From NCBI RefSeq assembly GCF_009389715.1, contig NC_052392.1, positions 34,889,144 to 34,953,143 of the forward strand: a DNA stretch of 64,000 bases, read 5' to 3'. The first letter of the stretch is position 1, and every line of letters begins with the position of its first letter. Positions 1 to 13,823 of this stretch are shown piece after piece. The notes under the pieces are model-generated. The model saw only the letters and a list, made by a program, of their open reading frames with translations. It did not search any database and had not been told where the DNA came from. Both the position numbers and the translations under genes were made by a program. This DNA comes from Phoenix dactylifera (lineage: Eukaryota > Streptophyta > Magnoliopsida > Arecales > Arecaceae).

Positions 1-1681
1 ATGACTAAAACAGTTCCATCAAAGTCATGCAAAGTGCAGGATGAGATTAATATACCATATTGATGTGGTGTTTGGATGTGCGTTTAGAGGATCGAGATTC
101 ATGAAGCATATATCTTTGTTTCCAAAACTATCCACGTTGATTTATTATAACATAATAAAATTTATCTGTAAATCAAATAATATTTTATTTATGGACCCCA
201 ATATTGTTTTTAATATAGAATAGATAGAGAGATCGTAGCTGTATTGCTCTTTGAAGCTTTGATGGTTACCATAACCTAAATGCTGAATGGGAGATGGTTA
301 TCATTGCTAGTTTGGTATATTAAGAGAGAAAGCTGCTACATTTCCACTGTAACCACTGCCCTCTGGATGGTGGGTTAGGTTGGTGAAGTCCAATTTGCCT
401 GAATGCAATTGAAACTGGTTAATGCAAAAGATAACCACTCGGGTTGGTTAGACCATATCCTAATTTAAGCAAATGAATAATTCCATAAGGTTATGCCCAT
501 ATCTACCTAGCTTGAGTCTGTTTAGGCTTGGAGTGTATCAACCTTCTCCTAACCTAGGTCGAGCTCGGGTTAAGGACATGATACCTGCTGCAATGCAAAG
601 CCAGTTTGAATTTTGATGATAGAGTTCCCAAAATGGCTAGCAAAAGGTAATCCATGTAAAGGGTTTCCAGCCAGAACCTAATTTACATGTTGACGATAAT
701 AATGTCCGACATAATGTTAACTTCGTTCTGTCTTGAGAAACCTGAACAACATAATCCAGATTGTTTTGGGTAGAAATTTTTTAAGTACAGTAAAATCTTT
801 GGGCTTGATTCTGGGTGCGCAATTTGTCAGTTAAATATTTTTAGACTTTCATCCTCGCAAAACCTGCCTAGGTTTCATTTCTGAATCAAATAATTGCCAG
901 AGTCATCTTTTTAAATAGTTTTATAAAGTACAAATCAAGATATAGCATGAGTACTCTTATACACAGAATCAGGAAAAATATTGCCACCAAAATTTTCTTC
1001 ATTACCACAAATAAAGTTTAACAAACATAATTATAACCCTTAAGCACAGACCCAATATCCTCAAGCTGAATTACACTAGGTTATTAGGGTACAAATACCA
1101 GCCTGAGCCAAAATTTTCAAGACTAAACCTTGCCAAATCCAAGTATAATGCACCCACATCTAACCTGCAGGCTGGACGGAGGGGCCAATCACAGGCTTAG
1201 CCCGTCGTACCTCGCATTTCTATTTATTGTTCTACGAGAAGCCTGCTTATTGTAGATGGTAAGCAGCAAGTGTAAAGTAGCACTGTGCTAAATTAATTCC
1301 AGTCCCACGTTCAGGCATCCTGAAGGAGCAGTATGGCAGATCAAACAGGCTTGGAGTTCCATATCCACAAGAAGGACAGAATGTAACTGCCATGCTGTGC
1401 CTTTTGGTGGTGTGCGTTGCCATACTTTAGCATCAATGCAAACAAGCATGCAGAATTGATGAATTTGCCAGACAAGGATCTGTTTGCCAATCATCTGCAT
1501 CTATGAAAGAGATTTTACAGCTGCCCTTTTGATGCAGTCGGACGAATTCTAGGCCCTATCATGAAGATATCTAAAGGTCTATAACCTTGTGACAGTTTAT
1601 CATATAGTTTAAACAAAAAGTCACCTGCATGCCATCAGGTGATAAAGATGCAGACATGTCAGATATAGGTGTTCACGTTCT
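1..1681. other. Region downstream of the EMB8-like gene
   Basis: No gene is supported here. The stretch follows the stop codon of the minus-strand EMB8-like gene, so part of it should be the 3' UTR. The minus-strand open stretch at 1288-1500 has no recognisable domain and is more likely UTR or chance. No repeat or RNA gene was recognised. Confidence 0.4.
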
Positions 1682-4600
1682 TTATCTTCTAAGCAAAGAT
1701 GCTGGCAAAGAACCCTTAAATTTCCTCCTGAAGATATTAAGGAGAGTGCCAACCAGAGGCCAGCTTGTCGTGATGGCAATGTATGCGAGCAACCATATTG
1801 ATGTTCCAAAACGTCGTGACAGCTGGTTTATGGATCTCTTCATTGGAGCAGTCGCATCGTGGATATTGGAATAACTCTCATTCTCTGCCTTCTCAACTGA
1901 AGGGAAAACCTCATGAACAGGATCCGTGCATGCTTCTGTTATTGGTTCTCTTTGGTCAGAAACTGCAGAGTCGTTCTCAGATTTCATGTCATGATTTATC
2001 TTATCACCTGGCAAGTCCAGGGTATTGCTGGAACCTGCTCCTTCATTCTTCATTGCAGCAACCATTCCATCTTCCATGATATTTACATATGGGCTCTTAT
2101 CAATGGACGATTCCAGAGAAGAATGCAAGCCAGGATGTAATGTCTGCATCATACCAAACCCGTAAGTTAGACACTAGAATATCGCAGGAGAAAAGATTAG
2201 CATGATTAATATTCTTTTATTATGGTTTAACAATCAAACTCAGCACCTTTTTCTGGCCATGCATGAACGGGCTGCAGTGTAGAACATTAAGAAACTCATG
2301 GACAGCTCCCACCCACCTGCAAAGAACAGTGTCATTAAATTTGAAAGCAACCTGAGTAACTGGAATGCAGCAGCTTTTCTCTCTTTTGATGCATCTGCCA
2401 TCTATTAATATGTTTGAGTAATAACATATTGGTGTGCAGAATACCAATCATCTTACAATTCTTTGAAATCGGCAAAGATCATTCTGTGTACAAGGATATC
2501 ATGTGTCAGAAAAATGATATGTGAGGATCATATACTCACAAAACTATAAAACTTCAAATTTTCATTATTTGTTATGGAATTCAATATGTATTTTATCAGT
2601 TTCATTTATTTCAACTTAATGGAGTTGGAATATATATAGATTTCCAGTTGCAAATCGTGTGGTCCAAGTAGCAACTAAACAAATTGCTGAAGTCAGGTTC
2701 TGAAATTTTAATCATCTCAGGATTGGAAGTATATCTCTAACATATCCTTCTCATTAAACAATCAAAAATTTTCCACTCATGCAAAAAGGAAAATAAAAGG
2801 AAGTTTTGGGGGAGGAGGGAAAGGGGGTTGCTGAAGTACCATAAGCTATGTGCAGTTAGTCCTTTAAAATATGCAAGATGTCCACCCTGAGCTGTTGTTG
2901 CCAAAACAATGTTTTTGTTCGCTCTGCACAAATAAATAATCAATCATTCTATCAGGAACAGGAAATGAAATAAATATAAAAAGATGCCTACTTTTACAAG
3001 AGCAATGACTGGATCGTGGTTATACCTGCACTCATCCCAAGGAATTGCCTCCTTTGTACAGACTGGATCATCCAAAGCACTGATGCAAAGCAGTGGCACT
3101 GATACATTCCCAACATAATTAGCACTGCTACAGCGGCGATAGTATGTATCCACTGTCTGAATAAATACAATACACTTTAAGTAACTTGTGGGACAGAATC
3201 TCAATGGTGAAGTCATTCCAACTTACCTCAAATTTTCCAACAAGGCAAGTGGCATGGTTGTCAAAGTCTCGGACAGAGCGGGACTAACAAAAGCAGAGAG
3301 AACAACAAAGAGTTAAATAGCTTTCAAAGAAATAGGCAAAGAATTGAGCAATTTAACCATAGAAGGAACAAGGAAAACTCGAAGAATTGCTCAAGATATT
3401 GTTAAATGATGTGATTAATTGAATTGACTCAAAAAACAGGGCAGATTAATGCACAAGGCTCCCATCATTGTAGGGTCTAGGGAGGGTTATATGTATGCAG
3501 CCTTTCCCCGGCATGCGGAGAGACTGTTTCAATGTTTTAAACCAGTGACCTCTAGCCACAATGGAACAATCTTACAGTTGCACCAAGGCTGACCTCATTA
3601 ATTGAAATGATTCATATGAAACAAATTCTCTATATTATGGTTTCATCCACCAAGAATTATGACCTCAACATTGGTTAATGAGAGACACAAATTTTATACA
3701 TAACTAAACAAATTTGACATAGAACTAAACAAAATCACCATATATACCTGGAAAGTTTTTTCATTAAAAAAAGAAAACACATTAACTTATGATTACCAAG
3801 ACTCACCTCACTTTTTTTTAAATGACAGGAATCTATTTTACTGCTTTTTTGTTGAAACTTACAAAAAGAATCTTCATCAAAACAGGGGTGCCTCTAACTC
3901 ACTAAAAAGAATGTGTGCTCGTGAAATCATTGATCCATATTTTTGCATCAGCAATATGCTTCTCAAATGAGTTGCACACGCATGCACATGGACATTTAAA
4001 AAAAAGTGAAAAGAAAGATAATTGCCATTAGAGCAATGATGTACTTTGTATCTGTATGTAATCTTGATCAGGAAAACTTCAGAAATTTTTTGATATCAAA
4101 GAGGGTCAATCCCCACTGAAGTTAACTGTGTAATTAATATCTGGCAATCATATATGATCTCTCTATTCTAAGAATATTAGTTTCACAGTGAGCTAACCTG
4201 TTCCAATTTAATCCCTTCTTCTTTTTCCCTTTTTTTGTTCAAACAGCGTCTTTATGTTTGTATGCTTAAGCTATTCACTATCACTGCTAAATGACATTTT
4301 ATGATTAAAACCATAATACAAGTTTATACAAGGTTGACTATGTTCACTAAACTACAAACATTTTAACTAACATTGATGCACTTCATTGATAATCAGACTG
4401 ATAAATGTCTAACAAATGATACCAGGCATATCATTGATAATCAGACAGACAAATATCTAACCAACATACACGGCATACCTTTCGAATGCCTTCCCAGTTT
4501 GCAAGACGAGTTAAGATAGGTTGATGTCTGCGACAGAAAGGTAGAATCAGTTACAAATTTATCAATTAGGCTAAAGAAGCACAATGATGAATGCAATTGG

Positions 4601-7600
4601 AACATACAATCGAGCATAACCCTTAAGACCAGTTGTAAGAGCTCTGTCATAAAACCGTTGCACAAGCTTGCGAGTAATGAACCTGTCACAAACCTACAAA
4701 ATGGGCATGATTTGCCAATAATTTCCCCCAACAATAATATTAGCACTTAAAATGAGAAACCATAATGCAGTCTAAACTCTAAACAAAAAAATATTTTAAG
4801 ATTTTATTTGACTGGAGTTGGCATTTAATACAAAATTAGATTTCATCCAAGATTCGCCATACCAGTGCATACCACCCTATAGCAGGCTTACTGTATTGTA
4901 TTGATACCAAACCGAGACTCAGAAGATAGGGGGGGGTGTACCGAGTCTCGGTACCCCAAATCAAACTCCTATACCGAGCATACTGACACTATATCAACAT
5001 GGTTTTGATATGGGGTCCAGTACCGGGATTTCAAACCTCGATTTCATCCAATAATAGGTTAACTGGGAAGTCTGAAATGAATGACATGAATGATCAAAAA
5101 ACTGTCCTTTCTGAAACAACTTGGAGAGCAAACGCAATTAAGAGGTTTTGAGCCTAACAACATCCCTCCACCACTGACATCTAGGTACAGGACCAGCATC
5201 AGCAGACAAAAATACTAGAAAAGTTGCAAGTATAAGCAAAAGATGAGGTAAAAGTAATGATAATAATAAAAGATTATGACTATAACCAGCTGGTCCTAAC
5301 CATGACAGTCTAATTAGAATCAATCAGTATGCAACAATCAAGAAGTTATCAATACATCACCAATTTTAATATCTCACAGACTGAATCTAAGTTATTTATC
5401 TAGTGATTATTTCTAATTCGAGATTAAGATTGTTGAGATGTACATGTGAAAACATCATGTAGTTACCCTTTATGAGTAGATCAAATAGCTGGTCATGACA
5501 GTCTAAAATATCATATCCATTCCTCTGGATCTGAACTCATTATGATTCACCAAAACATAAATTCTGTATGGCATTACTTTTCCATATAGTTTGTCAAACT
5601 CACAAATTCTAATTAAAGTGGACAACGACTTGCAGTTCAGTAAACCTACATCCATATTTCTAAGTACAAGGATGACAATCATCATTATTATGTCGCATCA
5701 ACCAAATTGGAACCTCACTAGAACATTCTCTCATTTGCTGTTTCCCAGTGAGACCAAATACCCTTGCTTTCTCATTGGGAAGGTTTTAAATTGTGATCTA
5801 TATTATATAGATATACCATGCCATGACGCAAGAATTAGAGCTCCATGCATGGCAGTTGGCATGGACCAGCACGTACCATGTCAGTACCAGACTGACATGG
5901 AGCAAGTTGCATGCCCATGCATGCCAATACATGCCAAGAACTGGCACAACACAAAATAGGCACATAGCACTTAGAACCATGCTGCAATATTATCAGAATG
6001 GTACAAGGGTGCATATCATGGAGAACAAAAAAGTGCCATTATCTGTTACATTTTTTATATCATAACTTCATTAAAAACTAGTCTTATTGATAAACACCTT
6101 TTAATAAGAAATACTCTCAATTCTTGGATTCATATATCTTGAATCAGGTGAATCCATCAAACAAGCCAATTCAATATTAATGTGATAGGTTTTGATCTTT
6201 TCTGTATGCATTTTGCAAGTAAATAAGCTTCTGCCACACCTGAAATAAGAAAGTTAGGTAAGCTAAGCTAACTAACCACCAGATCCCAAGGAGAGCAAAT
6301 AGATGCAGCACCAGCAATAGGCGTATTTTCCCCATCTTCTCCAAGATATTTGACCTAAAATCGGAGATCCAGAAAAAAAAAATAGAAGTATTAAATCTGA
6401 CCATTTGTTGAATGTAAGAAGCAACCAAATACAGCATTTTGCCAGTCAACATAAATTAGGGAAACATTACTGAATCAAGTAACAAATGATTCCCAAATGC
6501 CAAGACCAAACAACCAACAATCAAAAAGCTTGGGCAAATGTCACAGTGGCCATTGGACCTTGGGTGAACAAACAAATGTCCAAGACAATTCAGATGGTTA
6601 TATAATTTTCAAGTATAGCAAATGTTAGAAAAAGTAAGTATAGCCAATGAATTGAACTTGTGAAAGTGAATTATTAAGGGTACTTGCCAGTGAGTCATAG
6701 GACAGCATGCAATGGTAGTACCTAAAGTCATGCATCAAAGATGCCCTTCAAAAAGATCCAAGGACTGTCGATAATTTACAAACTATTAACATTCCATAAA
6801 TCTTGAAACACAAACAATCCCAAGAGTCTATGCTTCATGTTAATTTCCTGCTAATAGAAATACATACAATGATAGGGAAAAGGGTGGGGTTTGATTGCAG
6901 ACCAGAATATTGGCGCCAATACTCGTCCCAACAGCAAAAAGAGGAGCCTTTGGATATTCTCGATGAAGATAGTTAACAACTTCTCGAACATCTTCCGTCC
7001 ATCCAGCATTATAGAAGCAATCAGACTGTCCAATGTGGTATTAAATGTTAAAAGCGACACAAAAAACAGAAAAGAGATAGTCTCAACAAAAGTAATTTTG
7101 TTCAGGTAGATGTTTGTGGTGTTGACTTGTCGTATTCAACATCTTTTCCTGTAAAGAATTCTTGGAAACACTACATGATACAATTAAATGAGTCTAATCC
7201 TGTACGGCAAATAGCACTTGCACTGTGGCTTCACATGTTAAAGACAACATAAGCATACCCGTATCTGCAGATACTACTGCCCATAAACACCCCTCGCCCC
7301 AAAAAACCAACCAAAAGCAAAAAAGGGAAAAAAGGAGTGTATTACCTGACTTCACGAAATTTAACTACTAATTTGTTGATATGGAGATTAGCAAAAAGAT
7401 GTCTTCGCCCACATTTTCCATGTTAATAACCAAAGCCAATCACTGAGCATCACTCAAAAGGATGCAGAATTATTGCTATCTTAGATTCTAGTCTTTGGAA
7501 CAAATGCCAAAATGGAGTTGTTTGCTGATGAATCTAGAGTTCAAATTCATATCAAATACAAATCATAACAAATCTATCATAGTCACTGAAAAACAATAGA

Positions 7601-10600
7601 TGGGATTCTCTTGCACTCACTGAAAAACTTAGTTACCAGAAGTGGGGGGGTGCAGAACAATATTCTGGTTTGGGTGAATGGAGAAGTGGGCCTCTTTTTT
7701 AAAAAATATAAGGAAGCAGGCGTGCTTATGAGTTTCCAGGGAGATTCAGAAGCAAGTGCAACACCCTAAGCGGAAGATTCCTACAACTAAGAGCATCCTT
7801 CATCTTTGTTTTCTCCTGACATCCTCAAAGGGACCCTTTCTTCAGCTCTTGCTACCAAGGAAAGTCATATATGCATTGGAATTAGGAGTTATTTCTCCCT
7901 AATATGCATGCATTAGGAGAAAAAAGGAGTCATCTCTCTAAATTGATCAAAGTCCAAGACTTCTAATTTGTAAAGGTGATGCTCTTCTTGAGAAAATGAT
8001 TTTAATAATCTCGCCTTTTGATTCATGGACTATGAGTATTAATTTCCATTGCTAAATTTTATATATGCTCGAAAAACAAAACATTTTCCTTCAAAACTTG
8101 ATTGACTAATCAGTCCTAATCTGCATATTAGTCTACAACATATAAAGATAAGAAATTAGTAGAATGTAATACCACACTAATCTTTATTGCATTAGAATTT
8201 TTCTTCATTTACAAAAGGATTAAAAAATACCAAAGACATCTTCAAAACATGTTACAAAACCTTTAAAGAAGGTGAGCTAGTAAGCACTGTCAATGGCCAT
8301 GATTCATATGGAAAATAGATAGAGCAAATGACATAAGCATCATGTGTTAATTTAGTTGCCTCAGATATAAAAATCAATATTCCTTTGATCAGTAGAAATC
8401 TATCATCTCTAGATGCAGAATCAGTTTGTTCTGCTACTCATGATTGTCATGGAACTTGACTCAAGATGCAACTCATACGTCAGTGCAGCAAGTTTGCATT
8501 TGCTTGGCATCAATAAATGGCATGTATAGCCATATTATAACATCTTTTTTATAATTGGTAAAGAGAAAAAAGATAAATATAAAAAAATCCGAATTCCAAG
8601 GCACTCCTCTACGAGCCACCTATCATCAGAAAAGGTAGGCATCCATGCGATACCACAGAATCACATTCCATCCCAAGTCATCATCATCCTCTTGTACCAG
8701 ATGCACATCCAAGATCAACTCAAAAGAAGATGACAGTAATGGCCGATTAAAGGGGGAAAAAAGAAGTAGATCTTACTGTCAGGGAGATGCCAGCCAGGCC
8801 TCGATGGTTGCTAACAACAACATTCCATCCCTCTTTTGCTATTGCATGGGCAAAATGTTTTACATACTGCAATGCAAATCTATGTTAACATAATAAGCAA
8901 CTGAAACAACTTTTCAAACAGCTTTTCTAGCACAAAGAAAAAGGTTTCATTCAATATTGCACCTTTGATACACATTCAATTTTGAAATAAATTGACAGGC
9001 AGTTCCTGTTTACTGCAGAATCATATACTCATGACTATCATCATCTATGCAAACACGCATGTCTCACAACTTTTATATGTATAGTTGTTCTGTCAAATAA
9101 TGGATAAAAAGGGCTCTTTCAGAATTGCTATTGAACAAGGAGGCCTTTCATCTTTTGGACTTTTCCACTTTCCATTAATTTGTACAAACCAAATGTAAAG
9201 ATTGATTCTCTACTATTATATTTTCAAATGGCTGCCTTCACTTTTCAGGATAGATCAAGGAAATCCTGTAAAGATTAAGACAAAGTGCATTGATAAATGC
9301 TTGCAAATATTATAGAACTTATGCCTTATGGTAATACAAGATAATCAATTTGATACAGAATAAACAGAGTCTGGATTAGATTAAACATCAACATCATAAA
9401 AGGCTCTAAAACATTTTCTGCATTTAGAAAAATAAACAATATAGTCTCATGCTATAAGATTTTTAGGAGTCTTGAACCTCCCCATTATTCAACTGCATTT
9501 GTTAAGAAATGGTTTGATAGAATGATTGGTTCTCAAGCAAGTTCTTTGTGACAAACAGAATTTGGTTTCACTTTTGCCCAATAGTAATCTTGCAAGTCTG
9601 CACATAATGACTATCCTACTCAATCAAGTTCCTACTTTCTATATCTTATGTTGTAGAGTTCTAGAAGCAACAAACTATTAGCCATTTCAGTCAGCACTTA
9701 GGACAAAATAAAATAAGAATCTTACCGCAGAAAGAGAATCGCTAGTCAGTCCAGGGACCACAACTACAATAGGTGTTATATCATCTTTAGGAATGATCCT
9801 GGAGGTATCAGTAAAACCTCCTGCAACTGTAAAAACCAACATAGTTAGTAACATATACAAACTTTAACCTTGTAATCTGATGTTTTTAAGAAATTATGTT
9901 AGTTTTCCCTTTCTTCTTCCTTTCTGTGCAAAAGTACAAAGAATTCAAACATCAAAGTCTTAAGACTTAAGCAGCACAAATTCATTATATATCAGAAATA
10001 CCTAAAGTAACTCCAAATTTTTGAGCATGGACTTTGTTGTATGGCTATTAGAAACTCAAGGTAACAAGAAATGAGAGTCAAAGCCGAAGGCATCCTATTC
10101 TGCACATCTTGGTGAAGGCCAGCATGACATAATTTGATCAAGAATCATCTTGATCATATTGCTATAGTTATAAACCAGCACTAAGAAATAGAGTGATGGA
10201 GAAACTTATTAAGATGGCATGGTCATGTGTGAAGAACCATGAGACACCCTGACAAACATACTCAAGCTCGAGTGGAAGGACCGTAAGAAAAAAGTGGCAC
10301 TAATTACACCCAATAGAAGTTGTGAGAAAGTACGGGCAAATGGTGTAAAAGAACATAACACTTTGGAGAAATAGATCATCAAGAAAGATTTGCAAATCCA
10401 ACCCCGAATAGGACTGGGGCTTATTCAGAATGATTGCAGATATCAAAGAGGCCATTAGACTCTATATTTAAGCAGAATGAAACAACACAAAATTGGAATT
10501 CAGGATGAACAGATAATATTTTACTTGAAAGTACAAAATTTCATTCAAGACATGTCATGGCCAGAGTGAAGACATGTCATCTAGAATGAAGCTAGAGGAG

Positions 10601-13600
10601 CAAATGTTGAATCTGCAACAATCCACTATAAGGAACGACACTTCCTTTCATTTAATAACAGAAAACAATCCACCACACCAAAGGTCCAACAGAATCCAGT
10701 AAAATGATTAATTATATTTGATTATCTTCCAGTTTAGGAAAAGGCAAAAATGGGGGCAAAGTCAATCTAACCGCTTTGTATGAATAATATTTACAGAACA
10801 TTCAGTAAGACTGCCACAATCTATAATCCTAGCCAAAGAAAGCAGAGGTAGGAAATATGTTCTCTCTGTCTGTCTGTCTGTCTGTCTATCTGTGAATCTA
10901 AGTAAGAGGAAGCCTAGCCAAAACCAATGTAAGGGCAGGATCAAACCCAAGTCACTGGTATCCAGCACCCTATGAATTTACCAACTCAGCCAGCTGGAAC
11001 CCTACTGGATACAATTATAATAGCTTGAACATTGAAAGTTTAGCAAACACACATTGCATGTTAACTAAAGTAAAGTGGAAAAAAAAGGTATGTAAATACA
11101 AAGGTTACCAGTAGAGATAAGATGAACAGGGTTGCTTATATCACTCCTTGATTTATGTAGCCAATAGGCTTGCCTAATCATGGGGAAGTACAGGTTCAAT
11201 GGTCTAAATAATACCTATTTAATAGCATCATGATTGTAATAAATTAGCCACACAATGTCAACAACATTGAACAGTAAGCATCACCTGATGCTCCTAAAAA
11301 ATGAGAGCTTTTAGAGCTTACCATCAGAAGGAAACAACCAATCTAAAGCAATAGTTCCACCATCATATACAGAGAATAACTGCCTGAAATGCAATAGAAC
11401 ACATTAATTACAGAAAAACAAGAGTTTTCATAATTTATAACAATGAAGAGCAACCTGTATATAAAACATAAACAACTTGCAATTTAGCACTATTATCATT
11501 AATAAGTAAAGAGACACATGGATATAAAAAGATGGTTAGGCTCAAATAATAGAGAGAACAAGGTTAAACTTTCTCTTAAGGCCAATTATATATTACTAAC
11601 AGCTTGAACTAATTGCTTGGAGAAGCTTAAGTGGTTCCTTCCCAAATTAAAAAAAAAAAAAAAATCTAACTGCAAATCATGGTGGGAAAATCTACCTTTA
11701 AGATTTAACTAGCTAATGAATTGGTAATGGAAATAGAATGCAATTAAGATAAGACGCATACAAATTGACAACATAAAACCTAGTGACCATTGTCTTTCAT
11801 TTTTTGGCCCAGATATTTCATGAAAGTCTGTCCAAGGTTCACTAATGAAATACAGACATGAAGAAACTGATATTGTATATTAGCTTTCTTTTCTGGGCAG
11901 TTCTTAAGAAATATTTTTGTGCTGCCTTGATAATTTATATATGTCATCACTTATATTCATAGTTTCTCTTAGTAACATAATGAAGCATACCTAAAAGTAC
12001 TAAGAAATGCCCCAAGTTAATCAAGACATACAAAAATTAAGTAGGATAAAATAACGGAAATTCTTATTTTAAATAGAAGAGAAGAATACCCACAAAATAG
12101 TCTTCATGATTGTTGTGGGTATTATGAAATTTCTCCACCTTATACACCATAATTTAATTGAGCAATGCATGGAAAAGGTGATAATAGTTAGTGCAAGACT
12201 GTCTAACACAAATAAAACTAAAAGAAAAATGGAAAAGGGTAAGTAGTGCAACAAATAGAAAAGACATGAAAGCTAACAAATTTCAAGCCTTCCTTAGCAA
12301 CCCATGCAGTAAAAATACCCTACGAGTTATTGAAAATTTTCAAAACTTTCACGATTCTTTCCTTGGCCAGATGATTTTTCAAGTTATTATTGGATAACTG
12401 AACTGATCAAAAATATTTAATTATTCATGAACCATTCAGCTTACTATTGTATGACATTCATAACTAATCAACTAGCAGTAAATGTTTCCCAAAAAAATGA
12501 CGCCCTTTTTTGTTGATGGTGATGCTGGTGGTACAATTGTTTGTTGCTGTTAATATTCTTACATGCTTCTCTTAATTGTATAAATATACCAGTGTCATCT
12601 CTTTCTCTTTCAATTTATAGTCATCCAAATTCTTTTTTGAATTTTTTTGTTATATTTTCTATGTTTTCCCTTAGTACGAATCTTTAAGCCCAGCTGTTGG
12701 TCTAACACATATAACTTGTGACCATGTAGCAACTTTTCACCACCTCTCACCATCCAATCAAACTCACCTAAGCCTTTTTCCATCAAATATGGAGAACTTC
12801 TCACTATTCCTCATCGTGCAATCATCATCACCCAAGCCCTTTCCCATCAAATATAAGGAACCTTGCACCATTCCCAACATCTAGTCATCATCATCTAAGC
12901 CTTTCCCATCAACAATGAGTAATCCTTCACCATCCCCTAGATACAAAGGCGGTTCAAGATGACATTCTTTTTCAGGTCAGTCCTGGTGTACAGATAGTCA
13001 TCTATATGGACAAAGATCAAACAGTTCTGACACTTGGCTAGTAGCTGAGCCAATGCCAATTTCAACATTCATTACCAGAGACATACAAAGACAGAGTAAT
13101 ACGCATGTATCAGGAAGCAATGCCGCAGTGCAGAAAGAAGGCAAGAAAGCAGAATCTGCAAAGCCGAATAAACCCAAATTTGTTCATAAATATTCACTTA
13201 TAGTCCGTAGAAAGAAGCATCAGATTCGAACAAAAAGGCCACAAAGAAGACAGAAAGGGACAAAAAGGAGAAACCATCGACGCTTTCCACTTCAAGGAAG
13301 TTAGCTTTATATTGAAACCCACGCCAACATAGCAGTCACAGAACCAATAGCAAATAGGTACGAATTAAATCTTGAACAGATACTACCACTGACCTTCTGT
13401 AGTTAAAAACCGGAGGATTCCCGAAGAAATTCAGAAACGCAGTCTGGAAATGGGGGCTCGCGAGCCACGGTGTGGCCAAGTACCTGCACAAAAACCCATC
13501 AAACCACCATTAACCGCTCCAAAAATAATCCCATCACAAAGAAATCAAGATCAAAGAATCCGATTCCACCTTCCGTGAAGGATCCGACACTTGGAGACGA

Positions 13601-13823
13601 CCCCCTCGTAGATCTTGGACGCCGGGTCGAAAGTAAGGCTCACCGGACCGCCCCTGCACCCACGAATGAGGTCGCCGACGAGGTGACACTCGATGAAGTT
13701 GTAGAGGAAAACTACGAGGAGGAGGAGGCCGGCCAAGAGGTAGTGGGACGTCGGCACCATCGCCGCGGCCCGGAGGAGGAGCTCCGCGGCGGAAAGCTCC
13801 TCGACGGCGATCGAGCACGCCAT
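1682..13823 (-). CDS. EMB8: EMB8-like alpha/beta hydrolase (ABHD1/3-type), 14 coding exons
   Basis: Predicted membrane-anchored serine hydrolase of the embryogenesis-associated EMB8/ABHD1-3 family; relatives act on lipid or ester substrates, and the plant substrate is not known to me. Coding exons, 5' to 3' on the minus strand: 13823-13570, 13483-13394, 11383-11322, 9826-9726, 8866-8777, 7025-6903, 6354-6277, 4693-4608, 4527-4479, 3283-3227, 3156-3026, 2923-2840, 2316-2247, 2143-1682. They total 1737 nt (578 aa), all with GT-AG introns. The protein begins MACSIAVEEL and has a hydrophobic segment near residues 28-42 (LLAGLLLLVVFLYN). The hydrolase core follows: a nucleophile elbow GTSIGAN with Ser234, an acid in ALDDPV (Asp359 or Asp360) and His389 in QGGHLA, which form the expected triad. 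The motif NHRG is in exon 5. The last exon (about 154 aa) is a Ser/Asp/Glu-rich tail ending in a second hydrophobic stretch (SIWLLAYIAITTSWPLVG) and a basic end RRKFKGSLPASLLRR. The start is the first ATG of an open GC-rich exon. Confidence 0.93.
4855..5040. repeat. TACCGAG-rich dispersed repeat, intronic
   Basis: The stretch contains repeated and inverted TACCGAG and CTCGGTA motifs around a short G-run, in an EMB8-like intron. A second area with GTACCGAGA and GGTACC motifs lies at 57600-57705. This resembles a small non-autonomous DNA element, but no termini or target duplication could be defined. Confidence 0.3.
5815..5950. repeat. CATG-dense low-complexity block
   Basis: About ten CATG tetramers occur in roughly 130 bp, many inside GGCATG/CATGCC/CATGG contexts, producing many overlapping short inverted repeats. 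It lies in the intron between exons 7 and 8 of the EMB8-like gene. No element class is recognised. Confidence 0.5.
10863..10888. repeat. (TCTG)n microsatellite
   Basis: About six TCTG units, ending with a TCTA variant, lie inside an intron of the EMB8-like gene. Confidence 0.85.
12748..12937. repeat. Three-unit tandem repeat, about 63 bp per unit
   Basis: Three diverged copies start near 12748, 12811 and 12875. Each carries an A/CATC lead, then CC/TAAGCC-TTTCCCATCAA in the middle and a C/TCACCATTCC-like end. The array lies in the intron between exons 2 and 3 of the EMB8-like gene and has no coding role. Confidence 0.7.

Larger units (their letters stand above)
2248..13569 (-). other. Introns of the EMB8-like gene: repeats noted
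   Basis: Thirteen introns make up most of the locus. The larger ones (between exons 7-8, 5-6, 4-5, 3-4 and 2-3) contain no coding ORF that I can support. They hold a CATG-rich block (5815-5950), a stretch with repeated TACCGAG/CTCGGTA (4855-5040), a TCTG microsatellite (10863-10888) and a 63-bp tandem array (12748-12937). The exon 6 donor reads GTCTGC, a weak match to the plant donor consensus, but the reading frame and the NIL/VKYLGE junction demand it. Confidence 0.6.

Noticed and set aside
1288..1500. Minus-strand open stretch, including a CPSCG-like cysteine pair in another frame
   Set aside because: It lies where the EMB8-like 3' UTR should be, has no intron signals or recognisable domain, and a single CxxC pair is weak evidence for a zinc ribbon.
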